Below, piece after piece: positions 11,352-23,700 of a DNA stretch of 64,000 nt. Positions within the stretch are counted from its first letter, which is position 1. Each line of letters opens with the position of its first letter. The translations under genes were made by a program, and so were the position numbers. Under the pieces are notes generated by a model. That model worked only from the letters and a program-made list of their open reading frames with translations, was not told the DNA's origin and searched no databases. Location: the NCBI GenBank assembly GCA_021234535.1, contig CM037832.1:3455359-3519358 (forward strand), in the 5' to 3' direction. The stretch is from Stichopus chloronotus. Taxonomy: Eukaryota > Echinodermata > Holothuroidea > Aspidochirotida > Stichopodidae.

Positions 11352-11885
11352 CAGCGGCGTAACCAGCAGGGAAGGGGGGCCGAATCCACCCTGTCAAATG
11401 TCTTGTCCCCCGCTTACCCCCAAATGAAATTCGAATTTAAAAAATATAGGCCAAAATTTGTATAAGGCAAGAACTTCCCAACCTGTCCTTGAAAGTACGG
11501 ATTTTTAGCATTTGCATGGAAAAAGGTTACTGACGATAGAGAAGTTTTGAAATCTTGATATGACAAGTTTTGAAAACTTCACAAACGTACAACGCAGAAG
11601 CCTAAGGAAGGCCTAAGCCTAAGGTAGTACTTCCATGCACCAGAGTGCAAACTGCGGTCAGTGTAAAGAAAAAGTTAGCTGGAACTCACAACGCCAGAGA
11701 AACTGGGAAGTGCCATTTCCTGCAATCTGAGAGGCACTTTTATCCAACAATTGTCTCTGTACGCTTCGCTCCAACCGATGGTGGCGCTCCGCTAGATAGT
11801 GTCATTACTGCTTTCCAACCCCACTTCAACCCTCTACCCCCTCATCCCCCCCCCCCCCCATGAAAAAAGTCTGGCTACGCCACTG
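11352..11885. mobile_element. hAT-like non-autonomous element of a second family (534 bp)
   Basis: The ends are CAGCGGCGTAACCAG and CTGGCTACGCCACTG, near-perfect inverted repeats, with flanking octamers TTTCTTGT and TTTCTTTT (7 of 8 identical). A C tract precedes the right end. It lies 161 bp from copy A of another hAT-like family. Part of its interior (about 11755-11810, CGATGGTGGCGCTCCGCTAGATAG) has a diverged relative near 57355-57400. Confidence 0.85.
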
Positions 11886-11999
11886 TTTCTTTTATGTGTT
11901 TTTCTTTGGGGGCTCAACCCCTTTCAGAAACCGCAGGGTTCTGAGACAGAAATCTTAGTTGTGGGTGTCCAAATTTGAGAAGTACTGTGGGTGTCAGTC

Positions 12000-12560
12000 A
12001 GTTTATATGGTCTTGACATTTGGTGACCCCACATGACCTTTCAACTCCACAAAAAAAAAAAATAGGGAACGTCAATTTAACATGAGCAATGTACGCACTA
12101 AATGTGAGATCCCCACAACTAACCTTCTTTAGATATATATAGATCTCTACAAAAATTGATAGGGACCTTGCACTTATATTGGTACTCCTATGTATTAAAT
12201 ATGTGAATTGTCCAAGTTTCTCATCTTGAGATATCATGTTTAACCCCTGTTGACCCAAAACGACCATTGAATTTCACCAAAAACTACAGGGTTCTTGTAT
12301 GCAATGTAGTGCAACTACATACTAAATATGAGATCTGTCCAAGCTTCATTTCTCGAGATACTTCTTCACAAGCTTCTCGCAATTTTGCCCCTGCCAAACC
12401 CCATATGACCTTGACTACCTCCACAAACAATACTAATGTGTTACGCCTACATACCAAATATGAGATCTGTCCAAGCTTCTCTTTTTGAGATCATGTTTAC
12501 AAGGCATCACAGACTTACATACACACACAATCACATTCACACACAAGCCTGCATAATTAC
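12000..12560 (+). repeat. Diverged tandem units of the TGACCT/ATGAGATCTGTCCAAGCTTC repeat
   Basis: The phrase AAATATGAGATCTGTCCAAGC recurs at about 12320 and 12460 and in altered form near 12190, each followed by GAGATA and then a TGACC-containing block; a CA-rich stretch ends the series near 12550. The same phrase recurs at about 14185 and, altered, near 18045. Confidence 0.65.
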
Positions 12561-14260
12561 AAAGGGTACAATTATCAACGAAACCAAAATATGTGTCTCT
12601 AATTTGTCTAAACGATATAGATATTAATACTTGGCTCGAACACGAATTTGAAAGTCAAATAACTTTTGACCTGAACGAAATAGAGAACAAACATTGACAG
12701 GGATCACTGATAATCACCAACATAACACTCACAAATATAAAATGAAAAGTTTGATCAAGCCGAGGGTACGCCTTTGGAAAATATTGTTTATGGGACATTT
12801 AAAATAATGTGAATTAAATTGAACACGTAATACATTCGATCTTCACCTGGAAGCTGACCAGGATTTTGCATTTCATGTAGTACACCTACATATATACTAA
12901 ATATGAAGACAGTTTACATGCAGTTCCTTTTTTTTAGTCATCAAATTTAAAAAAGATCACATAAACATCAGCCAGTCTCAACAAAAAGTAATAATGCTAA
13001 CACATATACTTATTGTGGTAGACATTCAAACAAAATAAATGAATTGATCTCATTGAAAACACAGTATATAGGGCTCTTCTACACAATGTGAGGAATCTTT
13101 GTTTCGAATTCGGTTTATCAAGATTAGTTCAAGGGTTTTTTTTTCTTGATCTTTGATCTCCGTGGAAATTAATAGCTTCACCTGTACATATCCAGTTTGA
13201 AGTTCAACAAGCTCGTTGGCCTCAACTCACTGAGAGTGAGATATCATGTTTACAAGGTTTTCAGATTTCTCAATCTCAGTAACTAAGGATTAAATATACC
13301 TTTTCAAGTTTGATCGCAGACGATGTGATCTTGACAAATCATGTTCCAAGACAACAAACACGCACAGACCAGCGTTATTGCCTTCAGCAGCAACTCCATG
13401 ACTCCACGCAGTCACCGGTTGCAAAAATGCATTGCGTCTAGGATGCTGGAAATGATTCTGTACACATTCAATTATTTCTGACAGTATAGAAATGGAATGA
13501 ACATGTATCATGACGTTATACCACAATCGTTGTCACATCTATCGTGTTTTTGATCGACAAGATATGTGTTGGTAATGCAATTGACTGTATGATTCATTTA
13601 TAGCAGAGACATTTCATCCGTTTCTCCAACTAAGGACAAAACATACCCACCCACCCCCCCCCCCCCCGATCAAGGGCGGGGAAAGCAATTAAGGCATAAA
13701 ACAATACGAAAACAATCAACTGCAATATATCTGCTAGGGTAATTACCAACTCACTTCTATATATAGAAATACAAAGGTATGCTCACGACTCGGCATGCTT
13801 TAAGTTTATCACTTTTCTTCTTCTCCACCTGACACAAGACTTTCAGTTCCAATAACTGTTGGCTTAGCTTCATGTACTGTTCGTCCGAATGTATGTTAAC
13901 TCAACATTCATGAACGACGTCATCTACAAAGAAATCATGTGACTAAACTGAATGTCTTGAGGACAAGTGTATTGAACAAAAACAAAAACTTGGATCTAAA
14001 GGAGTATTTTTTCAATCAAATAGTCGTGATCCCCAGCCCCTCTTTCCCCATGATACTAACCAGAATGCACAAATGCATTGTGGTTTCGATGACTTCATTA
14101 CGAGGATTTTTTTATGAGACCGATATATCATGTCTCAAAAAGCGCAACATATTACAGTGATACAGCACTTACACATTACATACGAGATCTGTCCAAGCTT
14201 TCCTCTTTCAGATATCATGGTAACAAGGTTTTCATAATTTCGGTAGCGAGGGGGATGGGG

Positions 14261-14490
14261 GTTAAGTGATAGCGTCGTACAATGGATTAGTAGCGATGTG
14301 AAATGACACAGTAGCGACGTAAAACGAAGTAGTAGCTATGTACAATGACGTAGTAGCGATGAAACATGAAATAGTAGCAGCGTAATTTCAAATGGTAGCG
14401 TGATTTGAAATAGTGGCCGCGTAATTTACGACAGTAGCGGCGGGTTATGAAACAGTAGCCATGTGAAATGGGGCGATAGCAGCGTTATTT
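14261..14490 (+). repeat. GTAGCGATGTGAAATGA minisatellite, unit about 20-25 bp
   Basis: About ten degenerate units follow the pattern AGTAGCGACGTAAAATGA. The array directly follows a TGACCT-family fragment (14160-14240). No coding content. Confidence 0.8.
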
Positions 14491-15159
14491 CAGTTGGCCC
14501 TCTTTCAAATCCTTAGAGGCTTTTTCTGGATTTGAAACATGTAAAATATATTTATCAGCATGTTTATCTTCTGCCAAACTTGATTACACCTCATGGGTGC
14601 CCAGGCTAATTGGTCTAACGTGTAGACCGTAGGCAAGCCAAAATTTAAGTTCAATTGAGCGCCATATTGTTTTTAATTGACGGATCACCTTTCACTGAAT
14701 AAAGCAGTTTTTATTACCGTCGCTACATGCAGTATAGACTTTTAAGAGGCCTGGTAAGTAAAGACGTCCTACACATGGCTTTTTAATAGCATGATAAATA
14801 AATAGTTTGAGGCGGGTACCGCAAACTTTCAAAAATTCCCCAATTGTGCCCTTAATTAATATTGTATCGCAGCCTGCAGGTATCTTACTGTCGTTACTGT
14901 TTGATATAGATACTCGTTCACCATTTAAAGGTCAATGTTTTCCTGTGAATCCTTCAGAGAGGCCTTCTTTCACGAAGGATGCGCGAATTAATTGCTGTCC
15001 CCCTAAAAAAAAAACAAACAAAGAAGACCTATTCGTCGGAGGAAGGGGTAAAATCTGGAAAGAAAAACATAACTCTAAAAAAGAAATTGTCATCCCTCAC
15101 GTCATGCCGTTACTCGTACGTTAAAATGGGATTCACTTCAACCTAACTCTTCTTTTGTT

Positions 15160-15415
15160 CTACTGAGGTTCAACTTGTTGCAAATTTTCATCGCCTTAGG
15201 TCAGTTTTATCACCTAATGCTGTGATAATCCACATTGTCAATGAAACATCGTTCTCCTAAAGTAATTCAGGTGTGTCACACCAATGTCTGGGCTTTCTTG
15301 AGCTGCCTGGCAAGGGGTATTAGGTGTCATGTCCGTGCGGGTAATACGTGTGTAATCGGGCATGAAGCAGGGTCTGTTGAACACTTAAGCACGGTCGTAA
15401 CGTCATGTCAACTGT
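15160..15415 (+). repeat. Dispersed repeat, copy 1 of 2
   Basis: Starts near GAGGTTCAACTTGTTGCAAAT and shares TTTCTTGAGCTGC, GGGGTATTAGGTGTCATG and GTGTAATCGGGC in the same order with 41045-41300. The two copies are clearly diverged. No terminal repeats were seen. Confidence 0.75.
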
Positions 15416-17479
15416 AAAAAATATGTCAAACATATCTTAGCCAGTGGAGATGACTTTTGCTTCAATTCGGTTTATTTTAGTCACTGAAGATGGACTATAG
15501 AGCGAAAGAAGGACTGAAGTGAAATCTTCTTTCTATGCATACAGTAACCATTTGTAAATGTGTTTATGTCATGGAAACTATAGAACCTGTTATGCTGATA
15601 TTTGTATCACAATGTCTTTCAGCATCGTACATTGCGCACCGTAATTGCACGCGGGCAAAATTCACTAGATACGTCCAAATTTTCCTGTATTTGCGTCCGG
15701 CCGGACAGGAAATACTGTCCACCGGACACAATTCCACCCGACGTAAACGTCCTACGGGCACATATCTCCGTCAATTTCTGTCCCTTAGACACCCGTACAC
15801 CATCTCCTGTCACATCGGTTCTCTTCACCGATCTACAGATATTCGTTTGATCTTTATAAATAACTCATCAATTTTGATGAGACCTCAGACTTTGATCCTG
15901 AAATCAATCACATTTACAGCAACATGGTGATATGCACCTTTTTCACACCCTGTGACTTACCTCCAAACCGTAAACACTTGTCTTGCAATCATAATGTATT
16001 TAGTTTCACTGTTCAGAGGGTTAACATCCCTGACACAAGCACCATGGCAATGAAGTAAGAGGTTTGTACTCCATACCTAAAACTTGATTAAAAGGAATTA
16101 AGGCGTTTGTTTTGACAGCATACACCTATTTTTTAAAACCAATGTTTATGGGTATAGAATGATAGATTATTCAAAATAAGGAAGGACAGTAACCTTCTTT
16201 TCAAGAAATAAATTTCTCACATATAGAACTTCAGTTATTCGTTATTTGCTCAACAACTATTAGTTCACCCAAACTTGTCAAAACGGCATTGATGCATCTC
16301 CAGTAGAACTCATCACATGCATGTTTTCAGGAGATGAAGCTGATGCAGATGTTAATTGATACAACTGAATGGTTTAGAAATGATTAAAGTTATTTTCTGT
16401 GCATGCCATCTTGGTATATTCTAAACGCCCGATCTCCCTTTAATACAGGAAAATGTCGGTGTCAAAGCAGCAATTTTGTAAATTGTGTAAAATATTGCAA
16501 CCAGAGTCACTCCCGTATCATTCTTTTTTAAGTTCATTAGTGTATCCCTTTTTATCCACCATCAGAGAGCTTTACCTCACATCTTTTACACTCGTACTTC
16601 TTACTGTGCACTTATTTTGTTTGTTGCATGTCTGTCAATGTTCAAAGACAATTTTCCAAACACCGACTAGATGATGCCATTCTCTTATCATTATGTGTAT
16701 TTGTTTTACCTTCCTTTGATCTTTTCCCCAACCAGATATCTTTTGTTACATCTTCCAAACAACTAAATCAAGGCACCGCTTTGGGGTTATCTCCATATCT
16801 GGCAAAAGTTTATTTCATGGTATGATGTTACTAAGGGGGAGGGGGGTCAAATAAAGGTAACATAAGACTAAACAAATAAGCTAAGGATAAGCGTTGGGGG
16901 TAAGGGCAAATACAAGGGACGATAAGTCTGTTGACAGGGATTGAACCCTCCCCCATCCCCACCCTTTTACTCTGACATATCAGAATGACTTATACACTAA
17001 GAAGTAAGGTATATGTCGCTTGTGAGGCAAGTAAGGCACTCTCCTTCTCAGATGAATTTACATCTTCTTGAAACAATCACATCACACAAACACACACGCT
17101 TGTTTTCCATTTATTCCGAGGACCTCATTGTGCCTTCTTTTGTTTTTTCTTCCTCAACCCTAACCATAACAATAGACTGTCTATTGTTCATCTTGAGAGG
17201 ACCGGAGAAATCTATTGAATTTTCTACAGAGGATCTAAAATCTATTGTTTCTATTCTCGATCCCACCCGAAAACAAGGGCACACACACACACGCACACAC
17301 CTGAAACTAAGGATCAACTGATGGACGGATCGAACATCAGAGAATGTCAGACACTGGATCGGATGATCGGTTTAATATCACTATCTGTTCAACATCGTGG
17401 ATCGGCCAAATTCAACTAATTCCACTTGCCGATGTTCAGCTACCTGAAAATGAACTGTTTTGGGCTTGTATTTAACCAA

Positions 17480-18176
17480 AAGGCCTTGTGATTCCTTGCC
17501 ATATGGGGGCATTGTTACAAACAATGAATATCAGGCCCATGACAAGTAGGAGTTCAATTACAGTTAGTCTTCTTGAACCATCATGTTAACAAAAAGTCAT
17601 GTGACATGCGTCTAGAAAAAAGCTGGCTTTATTCAGAAGTTGTGGAGTGGAAATTTGCATGGAAACCTTTTGGAATTGTGATTATTGATCTTACCGTTTT
17701 TGAGACAAGACTTTTCAAAATTTCAAGAGAATACAAGACATATGAAATGAAAGCCTGTATTGCACTCTGCCAGTATTTTTTATGGGCCTGTATATTTTGG
17801 CCTCTATTGACCTGAAATGACGTTTGACCTCTACCAGAAACACTACATATCATCTAATAAATATGGCCAACCCGCAAACCACTACGAGATTGTGGAAGGT
17901 TACCCTTTTTTAAAAGTTTGTTTGACATCTGGTGGCGTCAAATGACCTTTGACCTCCACCGCATTTGACGGGGTCATCTACGCAATACGGTCAACCCACC
18001 AAAATGAATGGGATCACCTACTCCATGTGAACAACCAACGTACCGAATATGAGACTTACCACAAGCGGTTTTCCTTATTGAGATATTGTGTTTACAATTA
18101 GGCATCACATGAGCACAAACATACACAACATAGTTGTGCATAAATTCCTTGCCCAGCTGACTTCAGCAAGGAATTC
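17480..18176 (+). repeat. TGATTCCTTGCC-family repeat, near full-length copy
   Basis: Starts GGCCTTGTGATTCCTTGCC and ends with TTCCTTGCCCAGCTGACTTCAGCAAGGAA, an imperfect snap-back end. Between them are diverged units containing TGACC motifs, including a perfect TGACCTTTGACCT at 17943-17955. Confidence 0.65.
17943..17955 (-). promoter_or_regulatory. Perfect DR1 nuclear-receptor motif inside a repeat
   Basis: TGACCTTTGACCT is the reverse complement of AGGTCAAAGGTCA, the consensus DR1 site of HNF4/RXR/COUP-type receptors. It is seen in sequence; use as a binding site is not shown. Confidence 0.4.
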
Positions 18177-18808
18177 ATTAACCAGGGTAGGAAGCAAGAA
18201 ATGACCGACGGGGACTATTTCCCATTTGACAAGTTAAAAAGAACCCTTGTGAATGCGTTCAGTTTGGCTCTTTTATCTTTCACGAGACCCCTTTTTTTTC
18301 TAATACCTGTCAAATTTGCAATGATTTTGGCATCTTGATAAAACACTACACGGTACACACACGAACACTTTCAGGAGAGAAAACACGTGATGACAAAACA
18401 TTGAATGGGATATCAGCTGATGCTATGATAAAAAAAATCGACGAACGTATCGGCAGTGAAAAAAAAATGTCTACCAAATAGATTCTGAAAGATGTCATGA
18501 GATCATGTCGAAATCTAGACGATGATTACCGTAGGTGAATTTTGACACAACGTCACAATATTTGAATCAACAATGGATCGATCTTGTCAACCTAATCTAA
18601 TTCTAAACCCCAGATCGAGCTTTGTTGAGATTTAGCCCAAGGTTCATGTACTTATCCAATTTGTTGATAGATCTTAATCTTAGGACTGAGTCAGCTTGGA
18701 TGTTTTTTTTTTTTTTCGTTCTCAGAGTCAAAGGTGCAATGCAATGTACAAAATATAAATGATCTCACTCTAAGCTGATGTTATGACCCCCACCTTCCAT
18801 TTTGTTAG

Positions 18809-18917
18809 GATGCACCTGGAATCATATCCTGGTAGAACCACTTGGAAATTTTCTGGAGACTCAAAAATTAGTTGTTCAGCAAGGCTGTTTATTGCGGTGC
18901 TGAGGCCGCTATTTAGT
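18809..18917 (+). repeat. About 105-bp direct repeat, copy 1 (partner at 20272)
   Basis: Shares CTGGAATCATATCCTGGTAG and CAGCAAGGCTGTTTATTGCG with 20272-20380, nearly identical and in the same orientation. Relatively high identity suggests recent dispersal. No terminal repeats or tail were recognised. Confidence 0.8.
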
Positions 18918-20271
18918 GATGATTTTTAGGAAAAATAATCAAATCTGAATGGATGTCGAAGAATGTCACTCACTAATCAACAGACTGAAAGTACACTGCT
19001 TCTCCCAAGGATGATAATGAGGATGATGATCGCCTATTGTGTAAATAGTCCTTCAGTCCTGGAAAAAAAGATCGATGCGATGGTTTGCTTTAGTACTCGT
19101 GAAAACATGAAACCACATTCCTGCTCCCAATGTAGCGTGAAAGGAGTGAATGTACAGCCTACCGTGGGCTGAAATCCTGTAGCGAACATTGAAAAGAAGG
19201 GTGTCCCAAAAAGTTTTGTCCAAAATTGCAGAGGGACAATTTGCATTACTGAGGAGCACTTCACTTTGAACGGCACCTGCGTGTAGGTCCTTCCTGTGTT
19301 TTTTTTTTTTTTCATCAACGAACCACTGGAAGGATATCTTTTTATATTTGTATTCCTGTTAAAAGGTCGCTGGTTCAAATTCCGTTTATGTAGCATTCAA
19401 ATACATTGCAAAATTTCAAATATTTCATTATAATTTCCCAATGAAGGTTTCTGCTTACAACTTCAGTTATTTTAATGTGTTAGTGATTTAATGGTCAACG
19501 GCCAATACAAGGGTCCTTTGAACTTGGTAAAAGCAGGATACCTGGGTCAATAAGCTTTTGCACATGATTCCCTTTTGCTTTATTACTGCAAATCAAGAAT
19601 TACTTTATACTTTACAAAAACAACAAAAAAATTTGAAAAACACACACGACGTTGAAAGTAAATTCAGATGAAAACAGAGACATGAAAAGTAACACAAATA
19701 ATATCAACAGCATTTCCTGGATAAAGGAAATATGCTGGAAGGCCACTTATTCAATTTGACGTGATTCCCATCTAGTGTCCTCCAGATATTTTCCAAAACG
19801 TTTGGGTGGAAATGCATGAGGAGCATATGCACGAGGCCAACACCAGTCGAGAATTTCCCCATTCATCAGACATTTCGTTAGGTCAATATTTGAAACAGAA
19901 CCTGTGGTCAACTTTTTTCTAGATGCAGACCATTTGTACACAGGTGTGGGGGGAGGGCTTGGGGACAGCCTCTTCTAAAACCCTCCATGGAAAACACTGT
20001 CATCTGTTTCCAGGAGGCAGTTGAGATGAGGGGCCTTGCCCCACCTTAAAGGACAAGTGACCTCAGTTTCAAGCAAAACAATTTAAAAAAATACACTTTT
20101 TTGTCAACAAGCGGCAATAAAGCAGAGGAAAAGACATTAGCATAAATATTTCTGATATAATTTTGCCACATACCACTTATAAAAGTACTTTATGCCTCTC
20201 CATACAACTAACAGTAAAAACGAAGGGTGGAAAGCTGGCTTGGTGGTTGAAGTGTCTGTCTTGAATTCATT

Positions 20272-20380
20272 ATGTACCTGGAATCATATCCTGGTAGAAC
20301 CACTTGGGAAATTTTCTGGAGACTCAAAATTACTTGGTTCAGCAAGGCTGTTTATTGCGGTGCTGAAGGCGCTATTCAGA
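20272..20380 (+). repeat. About 105-bp direct repeat, copy 2 (partner at 18809)
   Basis: Near-identical to 18809-18917. Upstream (20228-20265) reads TGGCTTGGTGGTTGAAGTGTC, which loosely resembles a tRNA-type A box, so a tRNA-derived SINE is possible, but no convincing B box was found. The wider segment 20046-20673 is bounded by TTAA with loosely inverted ends (AGGACAAGTGACC and CACTGCCTT), a weak hint of a TTAA-targeting element. Confidence 0.6.
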
Positions 20381-23300
20381 GAATTCAATGTGGGGATCCT
20401 GTTGTCCCGTTAAAGACAAAAAACTCATCATCCATGAGTTTCAATTCTCAAAACCACTTGCAGCTAGTTCCTCCCTCAGCCTGTCTAAAATCCCTCCACA
20501 TGTGTAATCAAAACAATGGATCATTGTGTATGCTGTGTATTAATATGAGTTACAGTACTCTGGATCTTTTGAATTTGCTGTCAATCCAACAATACTGTAA
20601 CTTAGAACCAGTTGAAAATTTTGCTTTCTGGAAGCCAAAAATATAGATCAGGGTGACGAGTCACTGCCTTTAAGGTCTTGCCCAATTCCGTTCAGCTAAT
20701 GGTATGCTGAGCTGGACAAGTCATCCACCACCAACCCCCCCCCCCCCCCCTCCTTCTTCCCTTTCAGATGTAAATCACACACCATTGAAATAATTTCTAT
20801 AAATGACAATCAGCAAAGGTCTTGTTTATCACATTCACTGACCCCACTGGAGTGTTTCACGCACTGGTGTCCCATGCAGGTATCCCATTCATGTACAACC
20901 ACCATTCACTGTCCCAGCAAAGGGAGAGTAAAGAAAACAAAATAATAGTCAAAGTAATTTCAGATGAAAACGACGCATTCTTCTAGAAAATGTGGCATGA
21001 AAGTGACACAGTTAAAAAGTTTATAATCACAAAAAAAATGTGTATATAACCTGATCACTAAATATGAACTAAACAGTTTTGAAAATATTCTAACCTGTTA
21101 ATGTAAAGCTTATTCAAATCAAAGGAATACTGGTCACTTGAGAGAATACAAATAATACTTCAGTAAGCGAGTAACTGTGCTAATATCCTTTTGGAAATAA
21201 TCTCTTGGTTAATAGATATGTTTTGTCTGATAATAAGAAATTTTTATTGGAAGGAAGGAAGCTTTACTTCAAATGAGGTTGCAACAGGTGGTGCCACTGA
21301 AGTGCCCCTGTCACAACCAAGAGAAAAAGAGCAAAACTTTTCGATTTTTCTCGAGTGACACAAATGATTATGAATTTGGTGTGACCTCCCATTTCTTGTT
21401 TATCCATCCACCAGCTGCTTGAATGCAAATTTAATCACCGTTTTTTACAGTTCTCGTGGGAAAAAAAAAAAAGATTTAATGCAAATTCTGTTGGTCGGAG
21501 TTTACGGGAGTTGTCAAAAATCTGTCAAATTCATCTACAAAATAATTTCTAAAGACAGAAAATAATGGTAACATCTGAAAGAGTCATTTTACTTAAGTGT
21601 TTGGTGCGATCACCCTGAGTTTCCATTGCGCAAATGCATGATGAAGTTTCTGATTAGATATGATACATTGAAATGTGACAAACGGTACGCTCAACATGCA
21701 TTGAACCAATGCTGCAAAACCTGAGAAAAAAAAAAAGAAGTTGTGTAATATTCTTTGCATATGCAGCATTTAGTAATTGTTCATGTCACTTTTAATGGTT
21801 GACCCCCTGCAACCCGCGCTATGTTAATCTGTTGAAACAAAGGTTTTAACCAATCTTTGTAATCAACTGGAACAGAGCATTGTACGATACAGAATGAGTT
21901 CAAAACTCATTCTGGGAATAAGCCTCATTTATCGAATAGCTGAAATGACCGCGACTGCATTTTACACCAAAACACCATAATTTGTGCAGAAATGGAATCC
22001 TTTTGTGCCATCGACTGACTTTTCAAAAGTATGGAGCATTGGTGCACCAGTCTAATGGAATCCTGTCCTGAAGAATGATTCACAAGCGTGAGATAAAATC
22101 AAACGAGTGACAGGGTTTTAAATTCATGTATTATGATGCTCTTCGAGGGAGTAGCTAAACTATGCAACAAATGCATGCATTGTAATGCGCAGCTATTGGC
22201 ATCGGGCCTAATGGGATTTCATGGACTACAAGGAGACAGAGATAATATCCTCTACATAGAAACCAGAGTTGACGGTGGAATCACATGGACTTTTTCGTTT
22301 TTATGCAACATTTCTCCATTAAGAGTTAAATCATGATGAGTGATGCCGTTGCAAATGCAGTGCTCATACACTAACGTTTTGTCCATAAACCTTTCCAGTA
22401 GAAAGCAGGAGGGTGTCTGGGTGGCAACAAAAGTGTTCACCACAATCCTGGCTGGATGCTTTTTTTTTCACCCAACGTTCAAAGGCTGGTGAAATATATT
22501 CTGGTTTATCTTAAGGTTTGTGACAGGTATTTCTTCTTCTCTCTGCATCAATAAGTTTTCCTTGCATTGTTCTGTAAATATTACCGAATGTCATAGGGTA
22601 ACAGAACAGTGCATTTCTGAAACCACACAGCTGCCAGCCAATTTCTCTGCTTTTTTGTGAGGTTACCCCCTGTGCGGGCATTACTGATCAAAATCACACA
22701 TACTTCTGAATGAGGAGCTGCCCATCTGCCTGAAAAGCTGCTTCCCACAAAAATCAAGGACCAAATAGATCAGCTGCTCTTTGATTAATTTGAAGTTGAA
22801 GTGACAACTATCACATTATCATGCAACTGCCCTGTTGACATCTTATTCAGTCTGACAAAAACATATATATACCAGAATTTGGAAAACTTCATAATACAAA
22901 AGAAAAAAATTAATGCTGCCATATGAGCTCCTTTGATTTGGAGATACAATCCTGTTGCTGCTTTTCCACTTCCTCTCTGTACTGATCCCAATTCTTCTTT
23001 TGTCTCTCCAAAACATTACAATGGGATACATTGTGCTTGGTAGGATTGAGAAAGACAGATATGACAAGATATGCAAAGTTCATATAAATATAAGGACATC
23101 CCATGAAGACACAATGATATATGCCCCTTTGACAGCATGTTGGTTTCTCATCATCCCGAGGCTGTAACAAATGAACCCTGCAAAAGGTCTTTGCAAGCTG
23201 GAAGTGACCGAAGTTAGCAGGAAATTGATTTGGTGCTATTAAAAGTGAAGGTTAAAATGCAAAATGAGGACCAAAACATTCCTGTATTGAAAGTGCGCTG

Positions 23301-23497
23301 CAAAGTATCAATAATTGGCAATTTCAGTGAAGTTCTTAGTACTAGTATGACCATATTCTAGGCCACATTTTCTTGTGGATCTGATGATGGCTTCTGGTCG
23401 ATACCTTCACAAACAGTTTTTATGAGTAATAAAAATCTGCCGTTGGATGCATTACTTGGTGGAGCTCGAGTGGCTTATTGGACAGCATTGGCAAAGT

Positions 23498-23700
23498 TTA
23501 AGACAGCCTCGTGACGACCTTCTCTATCAGTGACTTCACATCACCCGCCCTCTCCCTGCTGACTTTCAGCACCTCCTTGTGGGTCAAGGGGGGACTGTCG
23601 TCATCCACCAAAGACGTGGCTACGTCTGTTACGAGTGTAATTCCAAGGACCTCCATGCCACAGTGGAGGGCGACGATCGTCTCCGGACATGTCGACATAC
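23498..23700 (-). CDS. PNP: PNP exon 6 with stop codon
   Basis: A 203-nt exon after TTTCAG, reading GMSTCPETIVALHCGMEV, then ITLVTDVATS with Asp in place of the usual Asn, then LTHKEVL (catalytic-region His) and ending VVTRLS, stop TAA at 23500-23498. Confidence 0.95.

Larger units (their letters stand above)
9150..23497. other. Intergenic region between the two PNP genes
   Basis: This is the space upstream of the partial PNP paralog and downstream of the complete PNP gene. No supported exon was found. It contains two adjacent hAT-like elements (10406-11190 and 11352-11885), diverged TGACCT-family repeats (12000-12560, 14160-14240, 17480-18176), a minisatellite (14261-14490), a 255-bp dispersed repeat (15160-15415) and a pair of about 105-bp direct repeats (18809, 20272). 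The stretches 12650-14150, 15850-17450 and 20680-23490 show nothing I can name beyond homopolymer tracts. A clear AATAAA was not found close behind the PNP stop codon. Confidence 0.5.

Noticed and set aside
15535..15930. 131-codon frame overlapped by several other open frames on both strands
   Set aside because: A locally GC-richer stretch with few stops in any frame. No frame shows a domain or splice support.
19369..19385. tRNA B-box-like GCTGGTTCAAATTCC
   Set aside because: No A box upstream at tRNA spacing and no foldable cloverleaf was seen.
19034..19396. 120-codon minus-strand frame
   Set aside because: It runs through an oligo-Lys/T tract, and a block of it (CAATGTT.GCTACAGGATT) recurs at about 42147, so it is a dispersed repeat and not a gene.
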